From Polytrichum commune (taxonomy: Eukaryota > Streptophyta > Polytrichopsida > Polytrichales > Polytrichaceae), in the NCBI GenBank assembly GCA_950295325.1, contig OX485803.1, forward strand, positions 65,921,554 through 65,985,553: a DNA stretch of 64,000 nucleotides, given 5' to 3'. The position numbers and the translations under genes were made by a program. Positions 37,501 through 48,451 of the stretch are shown one piece after another. Position 1 is the stretch's first letter. Each line of letters opens with the position of its first letter. Below the pieces are notes generated by a model. It was not told the DNA's origin. It saw only the letters and a program-made list of their open reading frames with translations, and did not search any database.

Positions 37501-38130
37501 TAAACTCCATCACCTAACGAAATCTCCCATACTTCAATCTACATATATGTATGCTCCAATTGAAATAATGCATATGAGAAATGGGCTAATTTTATAGTGG
37601 TAGAGACAAGATATCTATCACTTTTGACACTTTTGGCTACAGATATAAAGTATTTCTGAGCCCCTCCATGTGACACCTTGAGGCCCAGAATGGGCCACAT
37701 GGTCCTTTAATGGTTGATATAATTGAAGATTTGGGTTCAAATACACAGCATAGGTGCCCTAGGATGCAACCACATACTTAAGTCATTTGATCATCAATCT
37801 CACATATGAGTATAATTTTATGTTCTCCTTGACATAAGATAATGTTCCAAATAAAGATTCAAACCAGTACATAGGAAAAAAAATGATTTACAAACTTGGT
37901 GAAGCTCATGCAAAATTTTATACACAGCATGGTAAAAGGAAATGGAAACTTAATTGCAAGAATCTCTTATTTGTTCAGTGCCTCAAAGCAAAGAGAAGCT
38001 CAAGCTGTTCTGTTTTCTGATGCAACCTTGAAATATGCAGGATGTTCTACGAAAACACCATGGACTCAAAGACTTGCCTCGCCTCAAACAGGAGTTGAGT
38101 ATGCGGCGGCCACCAATGGCTTTAGGCTAA
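26297..38130 (+). CDS. RECG: ATP-dependent DNA helicase RecG homologue, organellar type (19 exons)
   Basis: Exons: 26297-26462, 27672-27784, 27911-28023, 28430-28562, 29260-29940, 30530-30642, 30837-31059, 31801-32000, 32187-32268, 32619-32708, 33041-33265, 33936-34007, 34431-34580, 34677-34820, 35525-35704, 36209-36292, 36748-36912, 37092-37499, 38041-38130; 1,143 residues with all phases consistent. Residues 1-60 are rich in Ser, Arg and Ala and look like an organelle transit peptide. The wedge/OB region starts after H-F-P-R-T-Y (about 407). Helicase motifs: G-D-V-G-C-G-K-T (714-721), D-E-Q-H (819-822), S-A-T-P-I-P-R (about 875), T-T-V-I-E-V-G-I-D-I-P (about 1000), Q-L-R-G-R-V-G-R-G (1030-1038); the end has the usual C-terminal D-L-P-R-L-K. 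RecG remodels stalled forks and branched DNA; plant RecG1 acts in plastids and mitochondria. It is longer than Arabidopsis RECG1 (about 970 residues as I recall) because of the large exon 5. Exon 1 is inferred from phase and composition; all later exons are strong. Confidence 0.93.
26518..27213. repeat. ~235-bp tandem repeat x3 in RecG intron 1
   Basis: Three consecutive units begin near 26518, 26759 and 26990. Shared blocks are GCAATGTGATTCTTAAACCC, CTGACTTGGTA, CATGTCACAAG or TATGTCACAAG, and CAGAGAAGTC. Units 1 and 2 have AAACCCTAAACC followed by TGGGGTTCTAGTGACCGAAG; unit 3 has lost part of this. The telobox-like AAACCCTAA lies once in each of the first two units. The array sits inside the modelled first intron (26463-27671) and not in coding sequence. 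Confidence 0.9.
31465..31503. repeat. Microsatellite (CA)n(TA)n in RecG intron 7
   Basis: A run of CA units followed by TA units, within the intron between 31060 and 31800. Confidence 0.95.
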
Positions 38131-39581
38131 TGTAAGGAATTCCCACATCTACTTTGTGCACACAGTGTTCATGACTCTTCCCAGGCATGTGACTCTTAAC
38201 CCCCACTTGTTTGGTATTTGCCTTTTTATTATGTGCAAGAGTGAGTCTACTCACTTATCTAAGAGCTCAATGTGCACAAGTGCCTGCTTGTATGTTGGAA
38301 GATGACTCCCAAAAGAGGATATCCACCATGTGCATATAATTTTGCAAATACAAAGCCAACATGATACACCTAACACAAAGGCAATGGCTTTTTGACAAAC
38401 AATCCATGCTTATGACTGTAATTAAGTTTAGAGGTTAGGGTTTAGGGTTTGAGGGTTCATGGCCCTAAACTCCAAAATGATGTACTCAGGAGATGCCTTT
38501 GTGCCTTTTTCTTGAAACAGGACTTGCGTTTTGGTTTGGAGCACAATTGTGCACCAGATTGCTTGCTGGTACTAGTGTTGACAAGTATCATCTGTAGGCA
38601 TTGTCCTGTCATTTAAAGAGGTGTTGATGATAAATATGATTGGCCAACCTTTCTTATCGGCTGGGCCCTTAAATCCTCTTATACTTGATGGATTTGATCA
38701 ACCTTGTAATGGGTGGACGTGGGAAGAGTATTTTGTGTGTTGTTTGAATTGTGACTGTTGAATTCACACTGTGGACAAAATTCCGAATTCTGAACCACAG
38801 CTGAATTGCTATCTATTCATGTTGGAGAGTTTAATGAACTTTCAATGAAAGTAGTGTACATGTATTTAATCTAAGATGTTATTTTTCTCCATCTGTGAAT
38901 CAAGCCACACTCTGCCTTGGTCTTCGTTTTGTTGAAGGTATTGCCCCATGTGTGCTGGTTGAGGTGCTAATTTTTCATCTGAGCTGAGTGATTTGCACCA
39001 ACCTTAGAACGAGAAGAGTTAAGGTAGATGGCGCTAAAACTGTCACTTCAAGCGTTGAGTAGAGCTACTAGGTATCATCAGTTGATACAGGTTTAAATGA
39101 TACTTGTTAAGCAATCGAAAGGTATTTCAACGTACCAAAGTGAACTTATTGTGCAAGATTTTGGTACTTATTGGTTTTGGGTGGGGTGATGCTTTTAGCA
39201 TGCTCTACCTTACAGTAGGTTGGAGTATCAATCATATCGGAGAGCAAGACATTTGCCAAAAAAGGCTCTGTAAGAAGGTGAACTCCATCAAGATATATGA
39301 CAGCTAATATCCAATGACTGTATGACATGTAAGTGATTAATGTGTCATGTAGCAAAAGAGATTCATATTTACATGTAAAAACCCACAATACAGTAGGTCT
39401 GTCAAATGTTGAGGCCTTTTTATTTTACTGGAAAACGATGACTCTAGTAGAGCATCGAAGGTCTTAACAGTCTGACTTCAACGCTCATACTCACAAACCA
39501 CTAGGAAAAACAAGTTACAAAAGAACTTTCTTTAGCATTTCATGCTGCTAACCCTTTCCAAGGTAGAAGCACCCATTTCCT
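38131..39581. other. RecG 3' flank, no further gene seen
   Basis: Short unsupported frames only. A GTTAGGGTTTAGGGTTT motif (38434-38450), two plant-telomere-type units, lies about 300 bp after the stop. Confidence 0.4.
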
Positions 39582-39824
39582 TCAATGACCAGTGTCCAAG
39601 GAGATTTTTGGGCATTATTGGTCAAGATCCTAGTGTTTCCAAGTCCAACTGGTGACATGTTGTGATCTGTCAATTTTTCTTTATTAGTCTTAAATATATT
39701 CTGTAAATTCCTCTAAAATGATTGGTAATTTTCCTGAACTCTTGAACTTCAACTGATTATCTCTCCAACTCAATCGGTTCATCTGTGACTGGCAGTCAGT
39801 TCTCCCTGTTCATTGTCCAATGAC
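39582..39824 (+). mobile_element. hAT-like MITE, ~230-bp family
   Basis: The element is 39590-39815. It starts CAGTGTCCAAGGAGA and ends with the complement of CAATGAACAGGGAGA. Flanks TTCAATGAC (39581-39589) and TCCAATGAC (39816-39824) match at 8 of 9 positions, an approximate 8-9-bp target duplication. The body matches the copies at 12951 and 55856. Confidence 0.82.
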
Positions 39825-41760
39825 CCCAATTCCAACACCTATATTTTGTCCCCAATTCCAATACCTATATTTTGTCCCAAAGTCAAGCTATGTATTTCAA
39901 CATGAACATCAGACAATAATGTTATCCAAATTTTTTTTTTTAAATAGAGTTTCAAAATAGTGTGAAGTATTGATAAATTATTGTGGGGCAACCTAAGTAC
40001 TTGCACATATCAGTGTAGCTACCTATGAAGCATCACATTGGCAAAGACGTCCATCATGTACCAAATTTGCATTCATTGATCAATTTTGAAGCATCCAAAG
40101 TATCTACATGGACAAAATGATGTGCATTTGTACCTACTAGGTTACATTATCATGAGACTGTAAGTATTTTGATGATACCTATGCAACAAACTTATTGAAT
40201 GAAGATATCATCAACCTATTGTGTCCTCGACGGATGATTTTCCAACTAATTCTCATTTGGCACGATGTAGTAGACATGATTCTCTCTAAATGTGCTTGAA
40301 TGTTATATTTCACTGAAATCTACCTAAGTTCAGGTAGATGTGCCTAAATCAATGTTTGGTCTTAAATGGGCACATGTATTTCAGTGGTGTATTGGTGGGT
40401 GTGAATCTAAGCCAACACCACAAAGACATGTGTTAAAAAGAAATTGGACTATGTGTTTACAATTTGTTAACCCTATTCGATGCAACAATCAACATAATTG
40501 GGGGGACCTATATGACTCAAAGAATCTTCACTTTGACAATGAATAGAAAATGTATACGAGCTCCAAAAAGTATGAGGGAGGTGGCTACTGTACATTCATG
40601 ATTTGGATTTTCTATTCCCTCATACTAATTATGTATTTCACATCCTACGAGAAGTGAGTGCAGACATTAAAGTACCCGTTTAAGTCCCGCTTAGCTTGAT
40701 AGGTGTATTACATACATCAATTATGAGGAGGTTGCAAACAAATCCAACTGAACCCTATATGTTTTTCAAACCTAAATTGAGCCTTTATACATATGATATT
40801 TTGAAATTGTACAATGTTAATATACATTATGGTAGAACATCCTTGTTGCACATTCATTACAACACCAAATATAAAACGTAAAAAACACGTGCTTCAAAAT
40901 TTGATAAATATTGTCATGTTGATGATTTATGGGCGTGATATTTCTAAAGCCGAAGAAGTTTAGTGTAAGCCTTTGTAAATAGTGTACATGACATTGAACA
41001 CATAAACACAATATATATCTTATAGTATTTAGTGTCACGTACTATTTGGAGTTAAGTTTTGCTACAATGTTGTACTTAAATTGCAAGTTAGACTTACCAA
41101 GTGAAGTCTTTTACTATCTATAATGTCCAAAGTACTCATTGTGACTTTTTCAAAACAAAAATTGAAATTGTAAGTAAGTATTTTTGGCATTATGACACTG
41201 CTTTTCATGAACAATGTAATTCAAACATTTTGTTATATATATTCAAAAAATCATTGGTGTTTAGACACTAATGTTTATTTTTGTATGACATTTAGTGTCA
41301 CTTTCTAATTAGAGTTATGTTGTGCTATAATGTTTCACTTAAAGTCTAAGTTCTTACCAACTAGAGTCGTTTTCTATCTACAGATTTATGATGTTGTGTT
41401 TTGTTCATAAAGCTTGAATTCTACACTCAAAATAGATAGCATCATTTAATTTCAAATAACACATGACACTAGAAATGCTATAATCCATGTAAAGATTGTG
41501 TCAAATAAATAATAGAACAAGCATTGGTGTTTGGATGCCAACGTGAACGGAAGCTCCTTCTCCTTGCTTTTATCATGGGTAGTCATGATGGAAAGTAAGT
41601 GGAATGTAGGTATCCTCCTATTATCATTTAACTTGATGGGACTTTTCGTTGGGAGTTGGTCCTATATCATTTTCCATTGGTTGTTCTACATAAATCATCA
41701 ACAATTTCTTTCCACTTGTGGTGCATGCTCGGAATAGTGTTTGAATTTGAATGAAGAGCA
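39825..41760. other. AT-rich stretch without a recognised gene
   Basis: A pair of similar ~100-bp blocks lies 256 bp apart (about 41026-41118 and 41283-41383, both with TTTAGTGTCAC then GAGTTA and a CTATCTA end). No coding domain is recognised. Confidence 0.4.
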
Positions 41761-41807
41761 ACCTCTTTTGGGCTATTGAGGGCCAAGCTCATTTATAGGG
41801 CATGGGC

Positions 41808-42138
41808 TAGATCATATTCATATGGGCCCCACCCCTCCCACACCTCCTTCACTGCCTAGTCTTCTTGCCCACACTTGCGGGGGAACTCCTCCTCATTGGG
41901 AACCAATGTGACAATACTTTGGTCACTTAAGTCATTAAGCTCCTTTGGCATGTGAAGGAACTCCATCAATTAACTTGGGAATAATGAAAGTGATGTGAAC
42001 TTGAATATTTGTAATTTTGACTGGGTATTGTCACATTGGTTCCCAACAAGGAAGAGTTCCCACGCAGGAGTAGGCAAAAAGACTGGGCAATGAAGGAGGC
42101 ATGGGAGGGGCAAGGGCTAGCCGAATGAAGATGTGATC
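41808..42138. repeat. Foldback repeat with ~108-bp arms
   Basis: The left arm (41808-41915) pairs with the right arm (42027-42138): GGGAACCAATGTGACAAT faces ATTGTCACATTGGTTCCC exactly, and CCTCCTTCACTGCC faces a near-complement (GGCAATGAAGGAGG). The spacer is about 110 bp. It is probably a palindromic MITE; no target duplication was found. Confidence 0.75.
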
Positions 42139-42616
42139 TATTATGGGGCCATTCTTAGCACCAATTGGTATTGTTAAATTGAGTTTGACCCTCAATCAAC
42201 CAATAATGCACCCCTTGATTCCCATAATTGAGAAATGATTAATCAACACTACTTATTTGTATAAGGTTGTTAGTTGGGGCGGGGGGGGGGGATGAGGTAG
42301 AAGTAGTCTATGTATATACAGTTTATTATTGAAACCAAAGTGACAATCGTTGTTATAAGATTCATCCTATTCCATGAGATTACTTGGATAACAATTGTGC
42401 GAACCTTTGTATTCACTTACAATGACATAATTTTTTCCATTCAATCTCTCATAGCTTTTGCATGTCGATTCCCGGTTCCAAACTTTAGTTGACAATATGT
42501 GCAATTTGCAACTGCTAAGTGGGTGAGAAGGTTCATGATTCGATCCAAAGATCAAAATTGTCAATGAAGTTGGAAGTGTTCACAATAGTAGGGCCACATA
42601 CCTTAGACCGTCATTG
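42139..42616. other. Short stretch without a recognised gene
   Basis: A run of G lies at about 42280-42290. Overlapping frames of 60-65 codons occur on both strands without a domain. Confidence 0.35.
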
Positions 42617-43369
42617 CATGAAAGCATTGTGAAGGGAGATTTTTGGGCATAAATTGTTCAAGACCCTAGGGTTTTCAACTCCTTTCGGTTACATGTTGAC
42701 ATCTTCTGTGTTTCTTTATTAATTTGAGGTATAATCTCTAAATTCCTCTAAAATGATGGGTAATTTTCCTGAAGTCTTAATGAACTTCAACTGGTTGCTG
42801 CTCAAACTCAGGGCCACTTCACACACGAGACTAAGAGCCCATGAGCATTACACTTACTTCAAGCACTCTCATTGGTGGATAAGGCGGAGCGGGTCCAAGT
42901 TCGCTTCACACTACGCTTGAGGGACCAACGGAGTAAGTGAATGCAAGATGGATGTAAAGTCTACATGGATTCCTACATGGCATCGAATGGATCATGTTTC
43001 ATGGTCACTTGGACTACTTTTAAAAACCGCCTTTTGGAGGTGGGCCTAACACGGATCTCAAGAGACCATAACACTCCAAACGCTCACAACTATTGATTTA
43101 TTCTATTTTATAATGTATGACGACCCGCATGCATAGAAATTCATTGAAACACCATTTGGTTGAGGGCCTGGACACATAGGCCTTCACACTACACTCGAGA
43201 ATCCATGACCACACTCCATGATTTTGGAGGTGGTCTTGGGAAGGCCTTTGGACACCTTCTTTTGGGCTCTCACAAATCCATGGTCACGGCTCTTGGCTCG
43301 TGTGTGAAGTGGCCCTCCACTGGCTAACCTATACCTAGCAGTTAGTTCTCCCCATTCATTGCATGAAAG
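42617..43369 (+). mobile_element. hAT-like MITE carrying a nested PIF/Harbinger-like MITE
   Basis: The outer element is 42625-43361, starting CATTGTGAAGGGAGA and ending TCTCCCCATTCATTG. The exact 8-bp repeat CATGAAAG flanks it at 42617-42624 and 43362-43369. Its body is split by the element at 42811-43315; without that insert it is 232 bp, the normal family length. Confidence 0.88.
42811..43315 (+). mobile_element. PIF/Harbinger-like MITE (GGGCCACTTCACAC family), copy B, nested
   Basis: A 505-bp element with GGGCCACTTCACACACGAG and its complement at the ends (CTCGTGTGTGAAGTGGCCC). It sits inside the hAT-like MITE between CTCAAACTCA and CCACTGGC. Flanking trinucleotides are TCA and TCC, an imperfect 3-bp duplication. 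It aligns with copies A and C. Confidence 0.88.
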
Positions 43370-43927
43370 GTAATTTGAGAACTTACCACTTATTAGTACG
43401 TTCATTGAAAACAGGCTCAGGGATACCACGTTTCCTTCTTATTTTTGGGCTCAATGGGTCAACGTGCAAAGTGACAGTATTTGTTGTACACGTTATAGAA
43501 CAAATTGGTATACAATGTTGACATGATCAATGTGAAATAGAAAACAATAATAACTTAGTTATAATCTCGTTGACTGTATTGGTTCTGTGTCCTATGTATT
43601 TGAATCCATCCTTGTGTTGCTCTGGATCAAAGATCCAACAAAACCCCCAGTGTATCTTTGACTATTTTATTGTTGTAGCCAAAAATGGCGATCACCGTCA
43701 GAGGAATATTTCTATTCCATGAAACTGCTTGAATAGAATGTGATATTCATAGTAAATTGTACTCATAGCAATACTGTTTGGGAGGTTTCGTCCATTTTAC
43801 GAGTCCAAAATAAGGAAAAGTGGCAAAACAGGTTCCTTTCTGCTAAACTATGTGCATTTGAGGTCGATATATACCTGCAAAATTTTGCCAAAAACACGCG
43901 CTTGGCCACATAAAAGGTCAGCCTTTG
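43370..43927. other. Stretch without a recognised gene
   Basis: Overlapping frames of up to 141 codons on both strands near 43763-44277 lack domains. Nothing supportable. Confidence 0.35.
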
Positions 43928-44014
43928 GATTGTATACACTGGCTCGGTTGGCCTTCTGTCCAAAAAAACAAAAAAAAAACAAAAAGAAGAAGAAGAAGAA
44001 GATTGTATACACTG
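43928..44014 (+). mobile_element. Extremely 5'-truncated LINE insertion with 14-bp target duplication
   Basis: The insert 43942-44000 consists of GCTCGGTTGGCCTTCTGTCC and then an A-rich/AAG tail. The exact 14-bp repeat GATTGTATACACTG flanks it (43928-43941 and 44001-44014). The 20 non-A bases match the 3' end of the LINE at 3291-4380 (AGTTGGCCTCCTGTCC before its A tail). A poly-A-type tail and a target duplication of this length show L1-like target-primed reverse transcription. Confidence 0.9.
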
Positions 44015-45885
44015 CAAGGGTACGTGTAGCCATAAAATGTTACAACAAGGTAAGTGGATCTTTTTATAGAGACTTTGTGCTTTGTCGAACCTTTCCGGAT
44101 AAGTACAAGGTTCTACATGTTCACGAAATGAAGGCCACTCCGGAATTAGGTTATCTAGATTCATTGGGATATGGAACCCACAATTCATGCAAGATGATTA
44201 ACGTATTCAAATCATACATCGTCCATTGTCCCTTCCCCCCCCCCCTTCCTAAGTCAACTATTTTGATTATCAATTAATTAATTGACTATTGAACCTAGAG
44301 TGGTTAACAAATTTGGAACACGTAATTCAATCTTTTTAAAACACATGGTTTTTGGGTACCCGTTCTTAGATCCACACCTCAACACACACCACTCAAATAT
44401 AGGTGTCCATTCAAGATCAACAATCATATTAGGTCCGTTTACCTCGGACATATTATAAACTATGTTTGCTATAATCATGGGTTTGTACCCTAGCTTGACA
44501 TTTGATACATAACACGGTTTTAGGCCCACTTCAACCCAGTAGAAGTTGAGGTCTCTAACCATGAACATCTAAATTTTACATTGGTGGAAGATGCCAAGGT
44601 AGTCTAGGTTTGCTTGATCCCTAATTGAAACTAGATGCAATCACTCAATGGTATTTCTTAACAACAATCCATAACATAATCATTTGCACAAGCTCAAGAT
44701 CACCTAATCAACTAGTATGTTGCACCCCTAATTGGAGTGACTCAACACGTTGCATGTGAGATTGGACCTTGGGTGATGCCAAGGTCCCACAAGGATGCGA
44801 GGTGACATCCACCCATATGGAGGGTGGCTAAGCACATGATTGGCATTGACAAGGTGCTAAGTGTAATAATCTACAAGTCTAGAGGAGTTTAATGTGGCAT
44901 GAACCTCCCAATCATGGCCTATGGGAAGGAGACTTGAGAGCTCACATTTTTATGTTCCGTCAAATCTTGATGCTCACTCCAACGTCTGATTTTGCGAAGC
45001 ATTTCATTGCAACATGGGCGCACCATTGTTGAAGCACATGAATAGTATGGTAGAGTGCATTACACATGGATGGATATTGTGTGGTTGGTGTGACTGCAAT
45101 CCCATAGCTTGGTTATAGTTGCATCATAACCGTAGTCCCTGAATAGGGAGAAGACTTGCCTCATGGCCATAGCTAACATCCCACAATGCACTTGCCCAAA
45201 TTTTGCAAAAATGTCGTCCTTGGCACTTGGCAAGAGGGGTTAGTGGGTTTCATTCAAGCGTTTGTATTGTGTGTTCAAATACTTGTGCAAGGTTAACTAT
45301 GGCACCAACAAGTTCATTCATACACCCACATTTAGCTATAATGCGGTGATGTGAATGTTGGAGTTGTGGGCGTAGTGGAACAAGCTTAGTGGTGTAGGTG
45401 TGGATGTCATGGATGTTGCTCTTCTTAGAATTCACATTAAAAAAATAAAATTGTGTGTGTGTGTGTGCATAGGAAATGTAGAACACAACAATGGTAGGAC
45501 TATATGCTTAACTATCCCAATAAGGTGCTATAGACTAGCTCCCATTGAGTGGCTACATTCAAATAAAGTATCTATGACTGTGAGCATGGAACAATCCTAA
45601 AATCCATAGTCATAGCATTTGTGCTAGCAACTCTACCTACGGCCTCAAATGATATTTAGTTGTGGAATTCTTGAATGCGTTGTCATGTAAATGCGATTTT
45701 TGAAGGTGTTAATTATGTAAATATCCCAACTTTTGGTACATTTGTTCCTCATTGCTCACATGTCGTCACTCAAAGCTCAAAGCTCAGTGCTCACATGCTA
45801 GCATCCCTTCATTAAATTTGGATGCAACAACCAAAAAAACCAAATGGCATTCTTCATTATGCATTGTGCAACTAACATGCAGATA
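44015..45885. other. Stretch without a recognised gene
   Basis: Contains a C run near 44236-44246 and the GT microsatellite at 45452-45468. No domain or RNA gene is recognised. Confidence 0.4.
45452..45468. repeat. Microsatellite (GT)n
   Basis: Eight uninterrupted GT units. Confidence 0.9.
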
Positions 45886-46355
45886 CACCCTAAACTCCGT
45901 AATATCAACCCCCAGAATGTCACACACTCTCTAATATCCTGAAACCTTAGGGAACGTATGTTCGTAGTTCAAATCTCACTCCTTATTGTCACATTTCATT
46001 CTCGTATATCACGAAATTTGTCATTAATGCAAACCACCAAAGAAGTCAACCCACACCATCGCATTGCGCCATGTGTCAACATGTGGAGTGTCACCTTCTT
46101 ATTCTTATGTTACTTCGTTGAATGTTGGTGCATGTGTCCGCCACATCGCCCGGGAAGGGCAAGTGGAGTGGACCACACTAGCGTAGGTGATGGGAGAACA
46201 AATCCAAGTTGTCCTCACATCTCCTTTGTGTTATTCCATAATGTCACATGCTACACTAATTCTATGGTATCACACATCCATGTCAACACTACACAACTCC
46301 GTAATATCACGTGCACTTTGGTTGCCATAGGTGTGATACTACGGAGTTTAGAGTG
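45886..46355. mobile_element. Inverted-repeat element with CACYCTAAACTCCGTA termini
   Basis: A 470-bp segment begins CACCCTAAACTCCGTAATAT and ends with the complement of CACTCTAAACTCCGTAGTAT. An internal ACTCCGTAATATCAC motif repeats near 46295. No target duplication is visible, so the superfamily is left open; CACT ends would fit CACTA-like elements but are not enough. Confidence 0.65.
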
Positions 46356-47060
46356 AACTCGTGAAGACTTGTTTAAGATTAAATGAAACAAAAGTCCCTG
46401 CTGCCGAGCGACCGCCAGCTACCGAAGGCACCACGGCATTAGGCTCCACAACTGGCGACTTCATGGTTACAGGCCCCCACCCCACCCTACCCACCCCCAC
46501 TAACCTGGCGGGACCCACCGGCACGTGTAATCCATCGTACACACCTGAGCCGCCTTCCTTCGCGTTTCTTGGCTGCCCGCTGCCGCAGCGAGGCAGCAGC
46601 AGTTGGCAGGTCGCACAAACCGGGGATCGCGCGCCACCCCACCATCGATTTGCTCATTATAAGCTCCTTTGACCCTCGCAAATCGCCTCCTTCCCTGGAC
46701 TCCCCTCGAGGTCCCTCGCAACAAACGATCACGAGTCATGTACAACCCAACTTTATTATCGAGTTTCAACAAAATAACCCGCAAATCAGTCGCGCGTCTC
46801 CACACACCAACTGGACTACTCTCACTCACTTACACTGTGTTACTAAACGCTATGTGGGTGTACTTGTGCACAAGTGGAAGCTGCATCGGTGCAAGATTTT
46901 GAAAATACCCAAGTATACAATACTAGCAGTGGAAGGGCGGGTGGGAGGTTTCCCGGGTTTTCAGTGTCGCCGAGCTGAGTGTTTCGTAAGTTTTGCAAGG
47001 CTGCGCGCCTTGTTGGTAGGGCGGATTTGGTTGCCGGCATTTTGATCTTGAGTTGAAAGG
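46356..47060 (+). promoter_or_regulatory. GC-richer region upstream of the GT92 gene
   Basis: Composition shifts sharply to GC-rich around 46390-46700, with several overlapping open frames on both strands and no domain, as expected of a promoter/5' leader region and not of a coding exon. No TATA box was fixed. A role in the downstream gene is inferred from position only. Confidence 0.3.
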
Positions 47061-47129
47061 TGTGACTTTGGAGCAGCAGGTGGAGGAATTTTTGGTGGTC
47101 ATATGGTGTTTCAATGCAGTTAAGTAGTT

Positions 47130-47690
47130 GAGAGGTTTTCTTGAGCAGGCTTCTCGGAGTGGCAGAAGAAGAAGAAAGGGGTGACGGATATCCGCTTCCT
47201 AAGTTTTTGAGCTTCTGAGAGGTTGTAATGACCGATATATAAGTGTTTCTGTTGTTGCAATTTAGAGTTCGAAAGGTTGAGGAATTTTCATGGAGGTTGG
47301 TGATCACTGAGGAGAAGCTTTTTGGTTGAGAGGTTTCTGAGCAGTCTGCTCGGAGTGGAAGAAACGTGATGTCGGCTTCTTGTTGAGCTTCTTGTTTGAG
47401 CTTGTGAGAGGCTGTTGTAACCGACATGAGTGCTTAAGTTGTCGCAATTTTGGGTTGGAAAGGGTCAGGATTCTCGTGGAGCTTAACGATCGCTAATAAC
47501 AGTGGAGAAGAGGAGTTTTCGTGAAGTGGATTTTTTCTGAGCAGGCTGCTCGGAAGTGGGAGAAGGGTGATGATGTCCGCCTCTTCTTGAGCTTCTGAGA
47601 GGTTATGACGGACACCGAGGGGTTCTGCAATTCTGGGTTAGAAAGGTCGTGAGGATCCTCTTGGAGCTCAATGATCTCTGCTCCACAGTG
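47130..47690. repeat. ~198-bp tandem repeat x3 upstream of the GT92 gene
   Basis: Units are marked by GAGCAGGCTTCTCGGAGTGG (about 47143), GAGCAGTCTGCTCGGAGTGG (about 47339) and GAGCAGGCTGCTCGGAAGTG (about 47537). Each then has an AGCTTCTGAGAGG-type block and a TTGCAATTT / CTGCAATTC plus GGGTT..GAAAGG block. Confidence 0.85.
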
Positions 47691-47789
47691 GAGATATCAG
47701 AAAATGGGAGAGCAAGAATCCTTCTTGGCGAGTGGCATTGGTGTTATTTTTGAGCGAACATGACGCAGGTGGTCCGCATTGGCGGAGCT

Positions 47790-48375
47790 TGGGCAAAACT
47801 CGGGGCTTGAAGCTCAAACCAGCAGTTTCTTTCTCGCACCTCCCATTGCAAAGGCTGCCATTGTCAAAAGGTTTGCACAAGTAGGTACATTCCGAAGACA
47901 CTGCGGCGACCTGATCGATGCAGCAGGAGGGAGGATGGTTGATTGCAGATGACCAACAAATGTGGAGTCATTATCTGGGTTCGAGCAGCAAGGTTGGGTA
48001 GTGTAAGTAATAACTTAGTGGCATTGTTGTTGCTGGATCCGCCGAAAGTGGCGAGGGGAGGAGCTTGCAAGTAGGTGTGTTCCAAAGACACTGGGGCTCA
48101 AGAAGCTTGAAGCTCAAGCCAGCAGGTTTTTTGTCGCATCTTTGATTGTAAAGATTGCTATTGCCAAAGACGTCATTTTAACAAGTAGGTTCATTCCGAA
48201 GACACTGGGGCGACCTGATCGATGCAGCCGAAGTAAGAATGGTTGACTGCCTATGGCCAAACAGATCTGATTAAGTGGAATCATCATCTGGGTTCGAGCA
48301 GCAGGGTTAAGTTCTGTAAAGTAACAAGTTAGCATCATTGTTGTTGCTGAATTCCACCTCATAAGTGATGAGGGG
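47790..48375. repeat. ~304-bp tandem duplication directly upstream of the GT92 start codon
   Basis: Bases about 47800-48080 and 48104-48375 are two copies. Matching blocks: CTTGAAGCTCAAACCAGCAG / CTTGAAGCTCAAGCCAGCAG, the exact GCGACCTGATCGATGCAGC, TCTGGGTTCGAGCAGCA, GCATTGTTGTTGCTG / GCATCATTGTTGTTGCTG, and GAGGGGAGGAG near each end. The second copy ends within 90 bp of the ATG at 48452. Confidence 0.88.
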
Positions 48376-48451
48376 AGGAGGATCTCCGGCTGCCTCCGAG
48401 TTACCGACCTGGTCGAAGAAGACGATTCACGAGCGTAAGCTTGGCGCAAAA

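Noticed and set aside
38434-38450. Interstitial telomere
   Set aside because: Only about two TTTAGGG units; too short to claim a telomere fusion or healed break.
43852-44277. 141-codon plus-strand frame
   Set aside because: It crosses the 59-bp LINE insertion and its A-rich tail (a Lys run), so it cannot be a conserved gene.
46348-47427. Several 77-194-codon frames on both strands upstream of GT92
   Set aside because: They overlap each other in a GC-rich or repeat region and none shows a domain; treated as promoter/leader DNA.
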